Positions 7,443-15,631 of a DNA stretch of 53,164 nucleotides are shown in pieces. Numbering within the stretch: the first letter of the stretch is position 1; the number at the start of each line of letters is the position of its first letter. Position numbers and translations under genes: made by a program. Origin of the DNA: CAYIHX01 sp964363305 (GTDB taxonomy: Bacteria; Bdellovibrionota; UBA1018); assembly GCA_964363305.1 (NCBI GenBank), contig CAYIHX010000028.1, forward strand, positions 1-53,164, read 5' to 3'. The notes beneath the pieces were generated by a model. That model was not told the origin of the DNA and ran no database searches. It saw only the letters and a list, made by a program, of their open reading frames with translations.

Positions 7443-8752
7443 TGAATACCTCAGAGTCGCAGTCCGCCTTACATCACGAGAGTCTTCGATCAAGCGCGAA
7501 GAAATTCGCGGAAATAACCGTAAAAATAGCCGAGGGAATGCTTGCGGCTAAATATTCTATTGGCAATATAGAAATTATCGACCAAGGGATGTCGGTTGAT
7601 CGGAAGTTCTTTGTTTCGATGTTTTTCACGGGGATGGTTTATGGTGAGTACGTTTTAGCGATGGATGAAGAGGTGGCGGCCAAGCTTTTAGGGAAGGGAG
7701 AAATAACCCAGGTAAACATAAATCAAATCCGTGTCGAAATTTCCGAGACGTTTTGCGAGTTTTTGAACATCGTGGTGGGTGAGAGCATCTTGGCCTTGGG
7801 TGATCAATACAAGAAACTCACCATCACCGCGCCACGGGTGTTTTTTGGGAAGATAGACTATCCTCGTGTAAAAACTGCCAGAGCCACGTTGGTTTCCGAC
7901 AAGGGCGCGATCGAATGTTACCTGTATATCGACCGGATGAAGCTGGATATCGCGGCGTCTTATAAAGACGCTCTCGGGTCGTTGCTGAAAGCGCATAAAG
8001 AACTTCTTGCCGCGATGAGTAAGCTGAAAGAGCAGCAGTCGCTCCTGGTTCAGTCTGAGAAGATGGCGGCGCTCGGGACGATGGCCGCCGGAGTCGCCCA
8101 CGAGATCAACACGCCGCTGGCGGCCGTGTCGATCATCGGTGGAACGCTGAAGGACCTGCTGCGTGAGGAGATTGTAGATAAAAAATTATTTGCCGAAAAC
8201 TTGGACCTGATTGAGCAAACAGTTAGTAATATTTCGCGAATTACGAATGGGTTGAGAACCTATGCGCGGGGCATTGGGGGCGAAGCCTTTTCCTCGAATT
8301 CTGTTCAGCTTTTAGTCGCGAACGCCTTGGCCCTTTGCGGTGTTTCGTTGAAGGAGAAGGGGATAGCCCTCCAGCTAGGTCCTCTTTCCGAAGATACCAA
8401 AATAGAGTGCCGACCCTTGCAGATAACTCAGATTTTGGTCAACGTGATTGGCAACGCGGCAGACGCGATCGTGAACATGACTGAAAAGTGGATCAAGATC
8501 GACGTGGTCGACGGTGACGGGTTCGTCGAGATCCGGGTGACGGATTCCGGTGCCGGAATCGCACCGGAAATGAGAGATAGGATATTCGACCCGTTTTTCA
8601 CAACCAAGGGGATCGGCGGAGGGACGGGGTTGGGCCTCAGCGTTTCCAAGGGCATCATGGATGATCATCACGGAAGCATCGTTGTCGACCCGAACTCTAA
8701 AAATACTCGATTCATCAGCCGGCTGCCCAAACTTCGCAGGAAAGCGGCGTAG
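7442..8752 (+). CDS. Histidine kinase with an N-terminal CheX-like phosphatase domain
   Basis: A 436-residue soluble protein with no membrane segment. Residues about 18-172 look like CheX: two alternating alpha/beta halves, with the signature E-x2-N (Glu106-Phe-Leu-Asn109 in CEFLNIVVG) that CheX uses to dephosphorylate CheY. A linker helix leads to His220 in AAGVAHEINTPLAAVS. The ATPase domain has an N-box with Asn338 (VNVIGNAADAIV), a G1 box (VTDSGAGIAP, 367-375) and a G2 box (GGGTGLGLS, 392-400). The upstream receiver gene overlaps its GTG start by one base and is the natural substrate for both domains. The fusion would combine kinase and phosphatase for the same CheY-like protein. CheX is normally a stand-alone protein. 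The assignment rests on pattern and needs structural confirmation. Confidence 0.8.
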   Translation: MNTSESQSALHHESLRSSAKKFAEITVKIAEGMLAAKYSIGNIEIIDQGMSVDRKFFVSMFFTGMVYGEYVLAMDEEVAAKLLGKGEITQVNINQIRVEISETFCEFLNIVVGESILALGDQYKKLTITAPRVFFGKIDYPRVKTARATLVSDKGAIECYLYIDRMKLDIAASYKDALGSLLKAHKELLAAMSKLKEQQSLLVQSEKMAALGTMAAGVAHEINTPLAAVSIIGGTLKDLLREEIVDKKLFAENLDLIEQTVSNISRITNGLRTYARGIGGEAFSSNSVQLLVANALALCGVSLKEKGIALQLGPLSEDTKIECRPLQITQILVNVIGNAADAIVNMTEKWIKIDVVDGDGFVEIRVTDSGAGIAPEMRDRIFDPFFTTKGIGGGTGLGLSVSKGIMDDHHGSIVVDPNSKNTRFISRLPKLRRKAA

Positions 8753-8772
8753 GTGATTCCCTCTTGATCGAG

Positions 8773-8799
8773 TATTACTATAGTAGTATAATAGTAATA
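8773..8799. promoter_or_regulatory. Probable mazEF operator overlapping the start codon
   Basis: TATTACTAT (8773-8781) and ATAGTAATA (8791-8799) form a perfect 9-bp inverted repeat around a 9-bp spacer, and TACTATAGTA (8776-8785) is a second palindrome inside it. The right arm includes the first base of the antitoxin ATG at 8799, and no Shine-Dalgarno sequence precedes that ATG. This suggests antitoxin binding directly at the start, and possibly leaderless translation. Confidence 0.55.
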
Positions 8800-9032
8800 T
8801 GAAGAGAAAGACGTCTATCAGCGTATCCGCTCAATTATTGAAAATGATCGATAGCCTCCCCAACAAACCAGCTCGATCTGAAGTCATCGAAGAGGCATTG
8901 GTTCTGTATTTCAAGAGTCGTAAGACAATAGCGCGCGACCGGTCTGATCTGGATATCTTGAATTCAAGAAGTTCTGGTCTGAATCAGGAAGCCCTTGATG
9001 TCCTCGAGTTTCAGTCTTTTGGGACGAAATAG
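8799..9032 (+). CDS. MazE/RHH-type antitoxin
   Basis: A 77-residue protein beginning MKRKTSISVSAQLLKMID, a ribbon-helix-helix-like N-terminus (basic strand, then LPNKPARSEVIEEALVLYF as helices). The C-terminal 30 residues (SDLDILNSRSSGLNQEALDVLEFQ) would wrap the toxin. It ends three bases before the MazF-like gene. The gene directly follows the CheX-kinase gene but has its own AT-rich operator, so it is probably regulated separately. Confidence 0.72.
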   Translation: MKRKTSISVSAQLLKMIDSLPNKPARSEVIEEALVLYFKSRKTIARDRSDLDILNSRSSGLNQEALDVLEFQSFGTK

Positions 9033-9035
9033 ACT

Positions 9036-9362
9036 GTGCGCCGGGGAGAGCTGTACCGTGTTTATCGCGGCAACAAAAATGATCCGAAAGATTTCCGTGT
9101 TTTTATCATCGTGGGTCGGCAGGCTTTGATCGAATCGAAGTTTTCGACAGTGATTTGCGCCCCGGTGTACACCAAGTTCGACGGCCTATCCACCCAGCTG
9201 AGCGCCGGTGTCGAAGAAGGTTTAAAGAAAGAGTCTTCGATCTTTTGCGACGAGCTCATCAGCATCGAGAAATCCCGTTTGACTGACTTCGTGGGTTCGC
9301 TTTCGCCAAGCAAGATGGCAGATCTCGAAACGTGTCTCAAGATCGCGCTTGGCGTCGACTAA
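9036..9362 (+). CDS. mazF: MazF/PemK-type endoribonuclease toxin
   Basis: A 108-residue protein that starts with GTG at 9036. It opens RRGELYRVYRG, and later has FRVFIIVGRQALIESKFSTVICAPVYT and FCDELISIEKSRL, the typical MazF/PemK pattern: a strand with R-G-E/D, the PVxT-like loop, and a C-terminal helix. MazF toxins cleave single-stranded RNA at short motifs. The recognition motif cannot be read from the sequence. Five bases after its stop begins a short repeat copy (9367-9429). Confidence 0.85.
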   Translation: MRRGELYRVYRGNKNDPKDFRVFIIVGRQALIESKFSTVICAPVYTKFDGLSTQLSAGVEEGLKKESSIFCDELISIEKSRLTDFVGSLSPSKMADLETCLKIALGVD

Positions 9363-9366
9363 GCCC

Positions 9367-9429
9367 GTACTTCCGAGAACCCGCGCACCGCGAACTCCCG
9401 GCTCAACGATAAGGGTCGGAGAGAAAGGG
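9367..9429 (-). repeat. Short interspersed repeat, family 2 (long copy 2)
   Basis: On the reverse strand it begins TTTCTCTCCGACCC and ends GGGTTCTCGGAAGTAC. It is related to 6139-6203 (about 27 of 32 aligned bases at the first end) but lacks four bases in the second half. It starts five bases past mazF and overlaps the last nine codons of the convergent gene at 9403-10728. Confidence 0.55.
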
Positions 9430-10728
9430 GCTCGTTGCAGTCGGCCAGCGCCCATCGCGAGCGCTCGATGCCGCCACGCCAGGCAATCCGCGAACTTCTC
9501 GGGGAGAACGGCAAGCCGGGAGTCGCTCAGGAGGGATATCCCCATGCGCGGCGCCATCCGCACCGACGCTCACCTCCCAGGAAATATTATTTCGGCTCCA
9601 GGTCGAGGAGCGCGTGCCCAAGGCCCAGTAGGCGAGGCTGTTTCGTCTCTCGAAGCCGACGTCGGTATTGAAGAGAAGTTTGACTCCGGCAAAGGCTTCC
9701 CCGCCTCCGCTCGGTCGGTAGCGGTCGTTCGAGACGATCGTGTTGATTCCGGCGAGGAGGGAAGGGGCCGCATCCCCACAGGCTTGAAGGCAGTTCGTGA
9801 ATTGAATTTTGGAGTGAGGAGAAAGCGCGCAGGGAGAAATCGCGTTCAGCAGAAACTGCGTCGTGCTGATGATTCGCCCGTTGCCGAAGTGGACGGCCCC
9901 CGGGGTTCCGTGCCCCGAAACGGTGAGGTTTCGAATGATCTTGCACTCATTCACTAGAGCCACGAGCTGACGCTGAAGTTCCCGCGGGGAATGGGCGTGA
10001 AGGGTCCGAACCCGATCGAGGGTAGCCGCACGATGGGACCACGGATGAGTGCCCGCCAGGGGATCGATGAACGACTCCGCATCTTCATCCATCGCGACGA
10101 AGACATCGACTTCCGTGTAGGAGGTGCACCTGGCGCGCGCCGCCTCCCAGCCCGGCGCCGGAGGCCACGGATGAGCGGCGCAGCCTGGAGAGGAAATCGC
10201 CAGGTGGTTTTTTGGAATCGGTGCGGCGGGTTGGATATCGAGTCCCCGAGGCATGGTCGTATCGCGGCCGTACCAGCCTTTTCGCTCCAACTCGTCGGAA
10301 TAGGTCGCCATGAGCGTAGGATCGAAGGTTCGTCTTTCGGCTCGTCCCTGCGGCGGGCAGCCCGATTCTCCGGTGGCTGCGGCGGGAGAAAGCGATGCAA
10401 AGGCTCCCTCGATCAGCGATGCGGCGCAGGCGGTTCGCTCTAACTCGGCCCGCGTGGCGGCGGCGTCTCCTGTTCTTTCCGAGCCGAGCCGTGTCAGCAT
10501 TTCGAGGCAGCGCGAACGCTCCGTCGAACCCGCCGGGCAGCACTGGATGGCGCTCGATATTTGGCCCGGCCGAGTGAAAAGAGAGGGCGTGGCGCGATCA
10601 CCGGGCTGAGGCGGCTGGGGCGCGGGTCTCGGATTTTGAGCCGGAGGTTGCGCCGCCGCATGAGGCAGCGCGAGGTCCAAGAGAACAGCAAAGACCGCAC
10701 CCCAGCGAACTCGTGAACGAGTCATCAT
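9403..10728 (-). CDS. Exported protein with a possible caspase-like (clan CD/DUF4347-like) domain
   Basis: A 441-residue protein. A signal peptide (1-27) is followed by a proline-rich linker and a Cys-rich region (about 60-185). Residues about 205-360 contain VDVFVAMDEDAESF, then His273 in LTVSGHGTPGAVHFGNGRI, then Cys313 in IQFTNCLQACG, then INTIVSNDRYRP. A GHG loop followed by a Cys at the end of a beta strand, with 40 residues between, is how caspase-like folds and the DUF4347 family place their His-Cys dyad. No other evidence supports protease activity, so this is a hypothesis. The last nine residues lie in a short repeat copy, suggesting the C-terminus was altered by repeat insertion. 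Confidence 0.6.
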   Translation of the reverse strand: MMTRSRVRWGAVFAVLLDLALPHAAAQPPAQNPRPAPQPPQPGDRATPSLFTRPGQISSAIQCCPAGSTERSRCLEMLTRLGSERTGDAAATRAELERTACAASLIEGAFASLSPAAATGESGCPPQGRAERRTFDPTLMATYSDELERKGWYGRDTTMPRGLDIQPAAPIPKNHLAISSPGCAAHPWPPAPGWEAARARCTSYTEVDVFVAMDEDAESFIDPLAGTHPWSHRAATLDRVRTLHAHSPRELQRQLVALVNECKIIRNLTVSGHGTPGAVHFGNGRIISTTQFLLNAISPCALSPHSKIQFTNCLQACGDAAPSLLAGINTIVSNDRYRPSGGGEAFAGVKLLFNTDVGFERRNSLAYWALGTRSSTWSRNNISWEVSVGADGAAHGDIPPERLPACRSPREVRGLPGVAASSARDGRWPTATSPFLSDPYR

Positions 10729-10776
10729 GGCCCCCTTCCCCTAAACTACAGGAGCCTCGGCGCTCGGTCACCTGTG

Positions 10777-11859
10777 TCAGTCAGGACGCGGAAAGGCGCG
10801 AGCGGCATCGAAGGCCTCGTCCACGTTTCGCGGCGCGGTCGTTGCGGCGGCCTTCCGGTCGCACAGCGCGCGCACGTCGATGGCGAGCTCGCTACGCCGG
10901 GCGCCTAGATCGTCCTTCGGTAAATACTCGCTGGCGGGCTCTTCGGCTAAAACAGCGTGCAGAAACTTCTTGGGATCGCGCTCGTACGCCTCACACACTC
11001 CGGTGCCTCCTTGTTTCTCCGGAGTGCGCATATTTTTCCCGATCTTTTCGAGCAACGAGAGTGAGCGCGCCAGGGTAGGGTTCAGTACTTCATCCCAGCT
11101 GTCGGTGACATAGTCGCGAAAGGTAAAATTTCGACCCGTTGAATATTGGCCAGAGGCCGCATCGTAACGAAGGTAGGGGTCCCGTTCGGCGAAGAGGCCG
11201 CGAAAGAACCGGAACCCTTGCCAGTTGGCGGCCATGTCGGCCACTGAGTAGACGCCGTCATTCGTAAAGCCCAGGTGAGCTTTTTCGAAGGAGCTCCCCC
11301 GGATTTTGAGCTGCTCCCAGCGGCTTGCCTCGCTGAGTGGCGGGGTCCGTGCCAGCAGCCGGAGTTCTTCCTCGTAGTATTGCCATCCTTGGCCGAAGAA
11401 GTGGCCGACCTTATCGAGCCCGATCAGGACGCCATGGATTCGGAGGATCGGCGCGAGGCCGACATACCAGGCCATCAGCATGTCGTCGTAGCCGATCTCG
11501 CCGCCATAGATGCCCCGGCCGTCGAGCTCGTAACGCGGAACCTTCGCCTTTGCGAGAATCCATTGCTCGATCTGGCAAAGGAGGTCGGGCAAAATCGGGT
11601 GCAGAAAGTACCGAGAAAGGATGGCATTTCTCTCGTCGGTGGTTCGCGCTTTTTTTGCCGTGAGCGCCCTCGCGGCTCGGGCCAGCTTCTCGTTGATGTG
11701 CGCGTCGAGGGGGGAGGTCCCATCCTGAAGTCGTTCAATGAGGATGAGGCGATCAGTAAAGGAGTCCATTTCCTTGGCGCGCGCGGTCGAAGCTCCGCCG
11801 TATGCGCCGAAGAGAAGCAGCCCGATCACGAGAATATTTTTAGTAGCTGGAGAATTCAA
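10777..11859 (-). CDS. Exported protein of unknown function
   Basis: A 360-residue protein with a signal peptide (1-28, ending STARA-KE). Most of the remainder looks helical and soluble. A segment GLDKVGHFFGQGWQYYEEEL (residues 147-166) resembles the D-K-x2-H-F motif of several periplasmic lipoprotein-like families. The start at 11859 overlaps the end of the upstream barrel-like gene by 20 bp, so the two form an operon. I do not recognise a family. The repeated aromatic pattern YDDMLMAWYVGL could be a membrane-facing surface. Confidence 0.7.
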   Translation of the reverse strand: MNSPATKNILVIGLLLFGAYGGASTARAKEMDSFTDRLILIERLQDGTSPLDAHINEKLARAARALTAKKARTTDERNAILSRYFLHPILPDLLCQIEQWILAKAKVPRYELDGRGIYGGEIGYDDMLMAWYVGLAPILRIHGVLIGLDKVGHFFGQGWQYYEEELRLLARTPPLSEASRWEQLKIRGSSFEKAHLGFTNDGVYSVADMAANWQGFRFFRGLFAERDPYLRYDAASGQYSTGRNFTFRDYVTDSWDEVLNPTLARSLSLLEKIGKNMRTPEKQGGTGVCEAYERDPKKFLHAVLAEEPASEYLPKDDLGARRSELAIDVRALCDRKAAATTAPRNVDEAFDAARAFPRPD

Positions 11860-12805
11860 ATCGTCCTCCGATCGTCAGCAGCAGATTCCAGGTTTCGGGG
11901 CGGACCGCGGAAGCAAGCGTTCCGAGCGACGCGACCGGCCGGTCCCAGCGAGCGTATTGAAAGGTCAGTCCGAGGGATCCGGAGATAGCGCGGCTGACCG
12001 GAAAGTGCCTGAGTCCAGCCGCCTGCGTCTCCCAGGCGCGATCTGACCAGAAGCCCTGAGTGCTCAGGAGAGAAGGGCGTGCGGCGATTTTTCCATTGAG
12101 TTCCCATCGCGCGTCCCTCGTTCGCAGAAGCCCGCTGAGCGCCAGTACGGTTCGGAGGTGATGATCATTGCCTCGGGGATCGAAGACGGATTCTCCGCTG
12201 AGGCCCGCGGAAACATCCAAGCGGCGGTGGAGGGATTCGCTTCCGAGGCCATTGCCTAAGAGACTCAGGACGGCGCGACCCTCCAGCCACCGTGTTCCGA
12301 AACGGCGGAGAGCCGGATCGCCCTGAAGCTCGAGGACGGTGAAACCGACTCCGGCTCGGCTGTCGGGGCGGCAGAAGCCGATGAGTTTTCCGAAGTAGGG
12401 CACCCGGAGCGTGCCCTCGGCGCTGATGCAGAAAAAGGCGCTGTGGGATTGTAGGAAGGTTGCGCGAAAACGAAAACCCTCGTCCTCATCGATCCGTGAG
12501 AGCTCGAACTTTCCGGCGGTGAGTTGACCCAGCGGCATGTCGATGTTGATGGCGCGCAGGTCGGCGAAACCCGCAAAGGTATTCGTCGCCGAGAAAGGAC
12601 CGGCGGAGCCGCCGAGTTCAAACCGTCCGAGCGAGATACCCGAGAGCTGTCTGAGCAGGCGATCCCCTTCGGGCGCGATACCTAACCCGGGGACGCGAGA
12701 GATTCCCTTTTCGTCGATAAACCGGCCGGCCCCAATCACCGGAGGGCTCAAGAGCGCGAGCAATGCGGTGGGGACCAAGAGGTTCAGGCAAGAAAATGGG
12801 CGCAA
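11840..12805 (-). CDS. Probable outer-membrane or periplasmic beta-rich protein
   Basis: A 321-residue protein with a signal peptide (1-26). Alternating hydrophobic strands separated by short turns run from about residue 100 to the end, and the last residues TIGGRFEFSSY end with an aromatic residue as beta-barrel proteins often do. No lipobox. It is the first gene of a two-gene reverse operon with 10777-11859. The coding region is divergent from the large exported protein at 13001, with 195 bp between them that should hold both promoters. Confidence 0.6.
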   Translation of the reverse strand: MRPFSCLNLLVPTALLALLSPPVIGAGRFIDEKGISRVPGLGIAPEGDRLLRQLSGISLGRFELGGSAGPFSATNTFAGFADLRAINIDMPLGQLTAGKFELSRIDEDEGFRFRATFLQSHSAFFCISAEGTLRVPYFGKLIGFCRPDSRAGVGFTVLELQGDPALRRFGTRWLEGRAVLSLLGNGLGSESLHRRLDVSAGLSGESVFDPRGNDHHLRTVLALSGLLRTRDARWELNGKIAARPSLLSTQGFWSDRAWETQAAGLRHFPVSRAISGSLGLTFQYARWDRPVASLGTLASAVRPETWNLLLTIGGRFEFSSY

Positions 12806-12963
12806 CGAAAGGCTCCTTTTCTTTCTGAGTACAGGATTTTTGCCAGTGGGTCAGCTGTGACTCATCTCCGGTGGACTTCCAGTGAGAACGGGGCCTTACT
12901 TCTTTTTTGTCTAAAAATGTCAGGTATTGGGAACTTAGGGATTCCTTTGGGGAATTGCTCTGG

Positions 12964-12969
12964 TACAAT
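12964..12969 (+). promoter_or_regulatory. Possible -10 element for the large exported protein
   Basis: TACAAT (12964-12969) lies 32 bp before the ATG at 13001, with the ribosome binding site AAGGGGG between. I see no good -35 partner at normal spacing, so the call is weak. Confidence 0.3.
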
Positions 12970-13000
12970 GAATAGTTGAGTAGGGAAGTAAGGGGGAATC

Positions 13001-15628
13001 ATGGGGACCTTCAAACGTTCGACGCGGGGTATCGCGCTCGCTCTCTCGCTGGTGCAAAGCGGGGGCGTGGGCTTGTTCTCGGGGTGGGCTCTGGCTGTCG
13101 AGCCAGACGAAGGCGGTCCGGGCGTGAGGCTCGACGCTTCAATGCCTGACATTCCGGGGGCCATCGCTGTTTCAGATCAGCAGCGCGTGATGGAAGCGCT
13201 CTTTTCCTGCCCGGGCGTGGCCCAGCAGCAGATCGGAAATGCCGCCGCGGGCCTCGTCAATGGAGTCGTCTCGCTTTCTGAGGGTTCGGTGTCAAACGGT
13301 GCGAGCACCATGGCCAACGGTCTCACGCTCGGAACTTCCGATCAGCCCTGTACGACGCCGACCGGGTTGCCCTTGGTGCCGGAAGATCTTTCGTGCAAAT
13401 CACCGCAGCTTTTGAGCGGGGGGAAATTTGATCCCGCGAAGCTCAGACGTTTTCGGCAGGCGATCGAGGCGCAGCTCCGTCCGCTTCAGTGCCGCGAGCA
13501 GAGAATCAGCGGCATCATGGCGGAAGCCCAATGTTTAACTGAGGGGATGCACCAGCTGGAGAGCCAGGTCGGTCAGCTCAATCAGATGTATTCTGAAAAT
13601 ATTCAGCGTATGAACAAGGATATGTCGGCGATCGCCGAGGTCGAGGGGGATTATCAGGCGCAGATGGCCGAGGCGCAGAGCCGACTCAACTCGATCGAGG
13701 GTAGCGCGACGACAGGTATCGCCCAGGCCGCGAAAGAGCTTGGCGATGCCCTGAGCGGAATCGAGAACGAGATCGCTGCCGCGCGTGCGAACGCATCGGC
13801 CGTGAAGCAGCAGCGCAAATCGTATGAGGAGCAGCTCTCGCGCGCGCGCATGGGCTACGCCGCCCAGTGCGTTCAGAGCAGTCGCAACAGTGAGTATCGT
13901 TGCGTGAAAAACGGCCCGGTGGTTTCGGCGATGGAACATCTCCGTTGCATTTATGAGCAGAGGGGCCAGGTGAGTTCCGGGACCGGTGGCGCCCGCGTCG
14001 AGAGCGATCAGAACATGGTGAGAGAATCAGCCGGTCGTACGGCACAGCTCGACTCCGTCATGGAGAGGATCTTTGCCGACATCTCTTCGCCCGAGCCGCC
14101 GGCGGACGCCGCCGCCGCTTCGAAGGCCGGAGAGCCCCGCGCGAATTCGTATCTGGTGAATCCTCAACAGCTTCTGGTTCGCTACGGGGGCGAACTCGAT
14201 GCGCTGAGCAGTGGGGGTGTGGACGTTAGCGGATTCGTCATGGGTCTTTTTACGAGCTGCTATCGACGGGCAAGTTCTTCCGTGACGAAGGCACTCGATG
14301 GCGCCGACAACCGTTGGGCCGTGACGGCTACGCAAATCACGGCGATGGAAGAGCAGAGTCGCGCGACCATTCAAGCGCAGATCGATCGCTACGCCGCGAT
14401 GTACGAGCGGGCCACGGGTGCGTTGACGCTGACGAGTCAGCCGTTGAACGTCGCGGCCTGCCGCGCGGGGAGCATCGACAATGCCACGGCTTGTTTGGGC
14501 GAGATTCGTGAAGTGCTCAACGGAGTCGTGCGTGGAAATAATCAATGGGGCAAGGTCGCATTGACGATTTCGGGGACGAACAATCAGCGCAACGTCAACT
14601 TCACCTGCAATGGTCTACAGGGCTGCGCGCGGGATTTGGATCGCTTGATCCGCAACCGGACCCGACATCTCACGCAGCTTGCGGGGGTGAAAAACCAGTA
14701 CGTCAGTACGTCGCGACAGAATCTCACGAACTTCACGAATCAGATGCGCCAGTCCGCGCAACCCGCCATCGCGAAAATGCGTTCGCGGATGCAGTTGATC
14801 GCACGCGCGCTCGGCGCGGCCGGCGTGAAAGATGTGCAGCTGGATCTCACGCCGATGGACCGAACCGAGCTGGCTCCGGCCGAAGGGATTCCTGAGGTGC
14901 CCGGTGATGTGATGGCGCTCATCGCTGGCGGACCGAATGGTATTCCGCGCGTTGACGCGAATTTTTTCGTGGGCCTCTCGGGCCAGCTTTCTGAAGCCCG
15001 GAGTCAGCTGGCCGAGGAGAAGAGCCGAGTTCAGGCGAGCTCCAATAATTTGGATGGCTTGATGGGCCAGTGTCGCGACGAGGCGGCTGCGGCCTTGGCC
15101 GACGCGATCACGTCGATGAGTGAAGGGAACTGCAATCGGCGTGGGAATTTTTGTACGCAGAGCCCGATGCGAGGGTTGATGGAAACTCTCCGTGGCGTGG
15201 GCGGTTCCGCTAGTTCGATCTTCGGCGCGGCGGATGCCGTAGGGGGGTTGGAGAGTGGAATGGCGGGCGTGTGTACCGGGGAGGCCGGGGCCCGTGCGCC
15301 ATCGACGGCTGAGCGTGGATGTCTCGATGCTTTTGGCCGGATGCTGAGCCAGGGGTGGCAACTTCCTGAGCCAAGAACACCAACGCCGCATACGGCAGCG
15401 GAAGCCGCGGTACTAGTTCAGGCGATTACGCCCCCAGCTAACATGGAGTCGACGGCGGAAACGCAGGCGCGCGCCGCGCTGGTGACGGCCTGTGGATCGA
15501 GCACGGTCGGGGAGATGGCCTCCGTGACCGCCTGTGGCTCGGCTCTTCGTCGCGCTCGTGGCGCGGCCGAGACGATTCGTTCGATCGAGGAAGGCGATAC
15601 CGACGCCTCATCGGCGAACGGAGACTGA
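13001..15628 (+). CDS. Large exported coiled-coil protein
   Basis: An 875-residue protein with a signal peptide (1-32, MGTFKRSTRGIALALSL). About 18 Cys residues are scattered over the mature protein. Residues about 140-290 form a strong coiled coil (ESQVGQLNQMYSENIQRM and similar), with a second helical stretch around 540-690. The sequence is rich in Ala, Gly, Ser and Gln and has no recognised enzyme motif. ATG 13001 has AAGGGGG upstream. Its stop is 3 bp from the dapF start, so dapF is probably read from the same transcript. An envelope structural or adhesin-like role is possible. Function unknown. Confidence 0.8.
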   Translation: MGTFKRSTRGIALALSLVQSGGVGLFSGWALAVEPDEGGPGVRLDASMPDIPGAIAVSDQQRVMEALFSCPGVAQQQIGNAAAGLVNGVVSLSEGSVSNGASTMANGLTLGTSDQPCTTPTGLPLVPEDLSCKSPQLLSGGKFDPAKLRRFRQAIEAQLRPLQCREQRISGIMAEAQCLTEGMHQLESQVGQLNQMYSENIQRMNKDMSAIAEVEGDYQAQMAEAQSRLNSIEGSATTGIAQAAKELGDALSGIENEIAAARANASAVKQQRKSYEEQLSRARMGYAAQCVQSSRNSEYRCVKNGPVVSAMEHLRCIYEQRGQVSSGTGGARVESDQNMVRESAGRTAQLDSVMERIFADISSPEPPADAAAASKAGEPRANSYLVNPQQLLVRYGGELDALSSGGVDVSGFVMGLFTSCYRRASSSVTKALDGADNRWAVTATQITAMEEQSRATIQAQIDRYAAMYERATGALTLTSQPLNVAACRAGSIDNATACLGEIREVLNGVVRGNNQWGKVALTISGTNNQRNVNFTCNGLQGCARDLDRLIRNRTRHLTQLAGVKNQYVSTSRQNLTNFTNQMRQSAQPAIAKMRSRMQLIARALGAAGVKDVQLDLTPMDRTELAPAEGIPEVPGDVMALIAGGPNGIPRVDANFFVGLSGQLSEARSQLAEEKSRVQASSNNLDGLMGQCRDEAAAALADAITSMSEGNCNRRGNFCTQSPMRGLMETLRGVGGSASSIFGAADAVGGLESGMAGVCTGEAGARAPSTAERGCLDAFGRMLSQGWQLPEPRTPTPHTAAEAAVLVQAITPPANMESTAETQARAALVTACGSSTVGEMASVTACGSALRRARGAAETIRSIEEGDTDASSANGD

Positions 15629-15631
15629 GTC

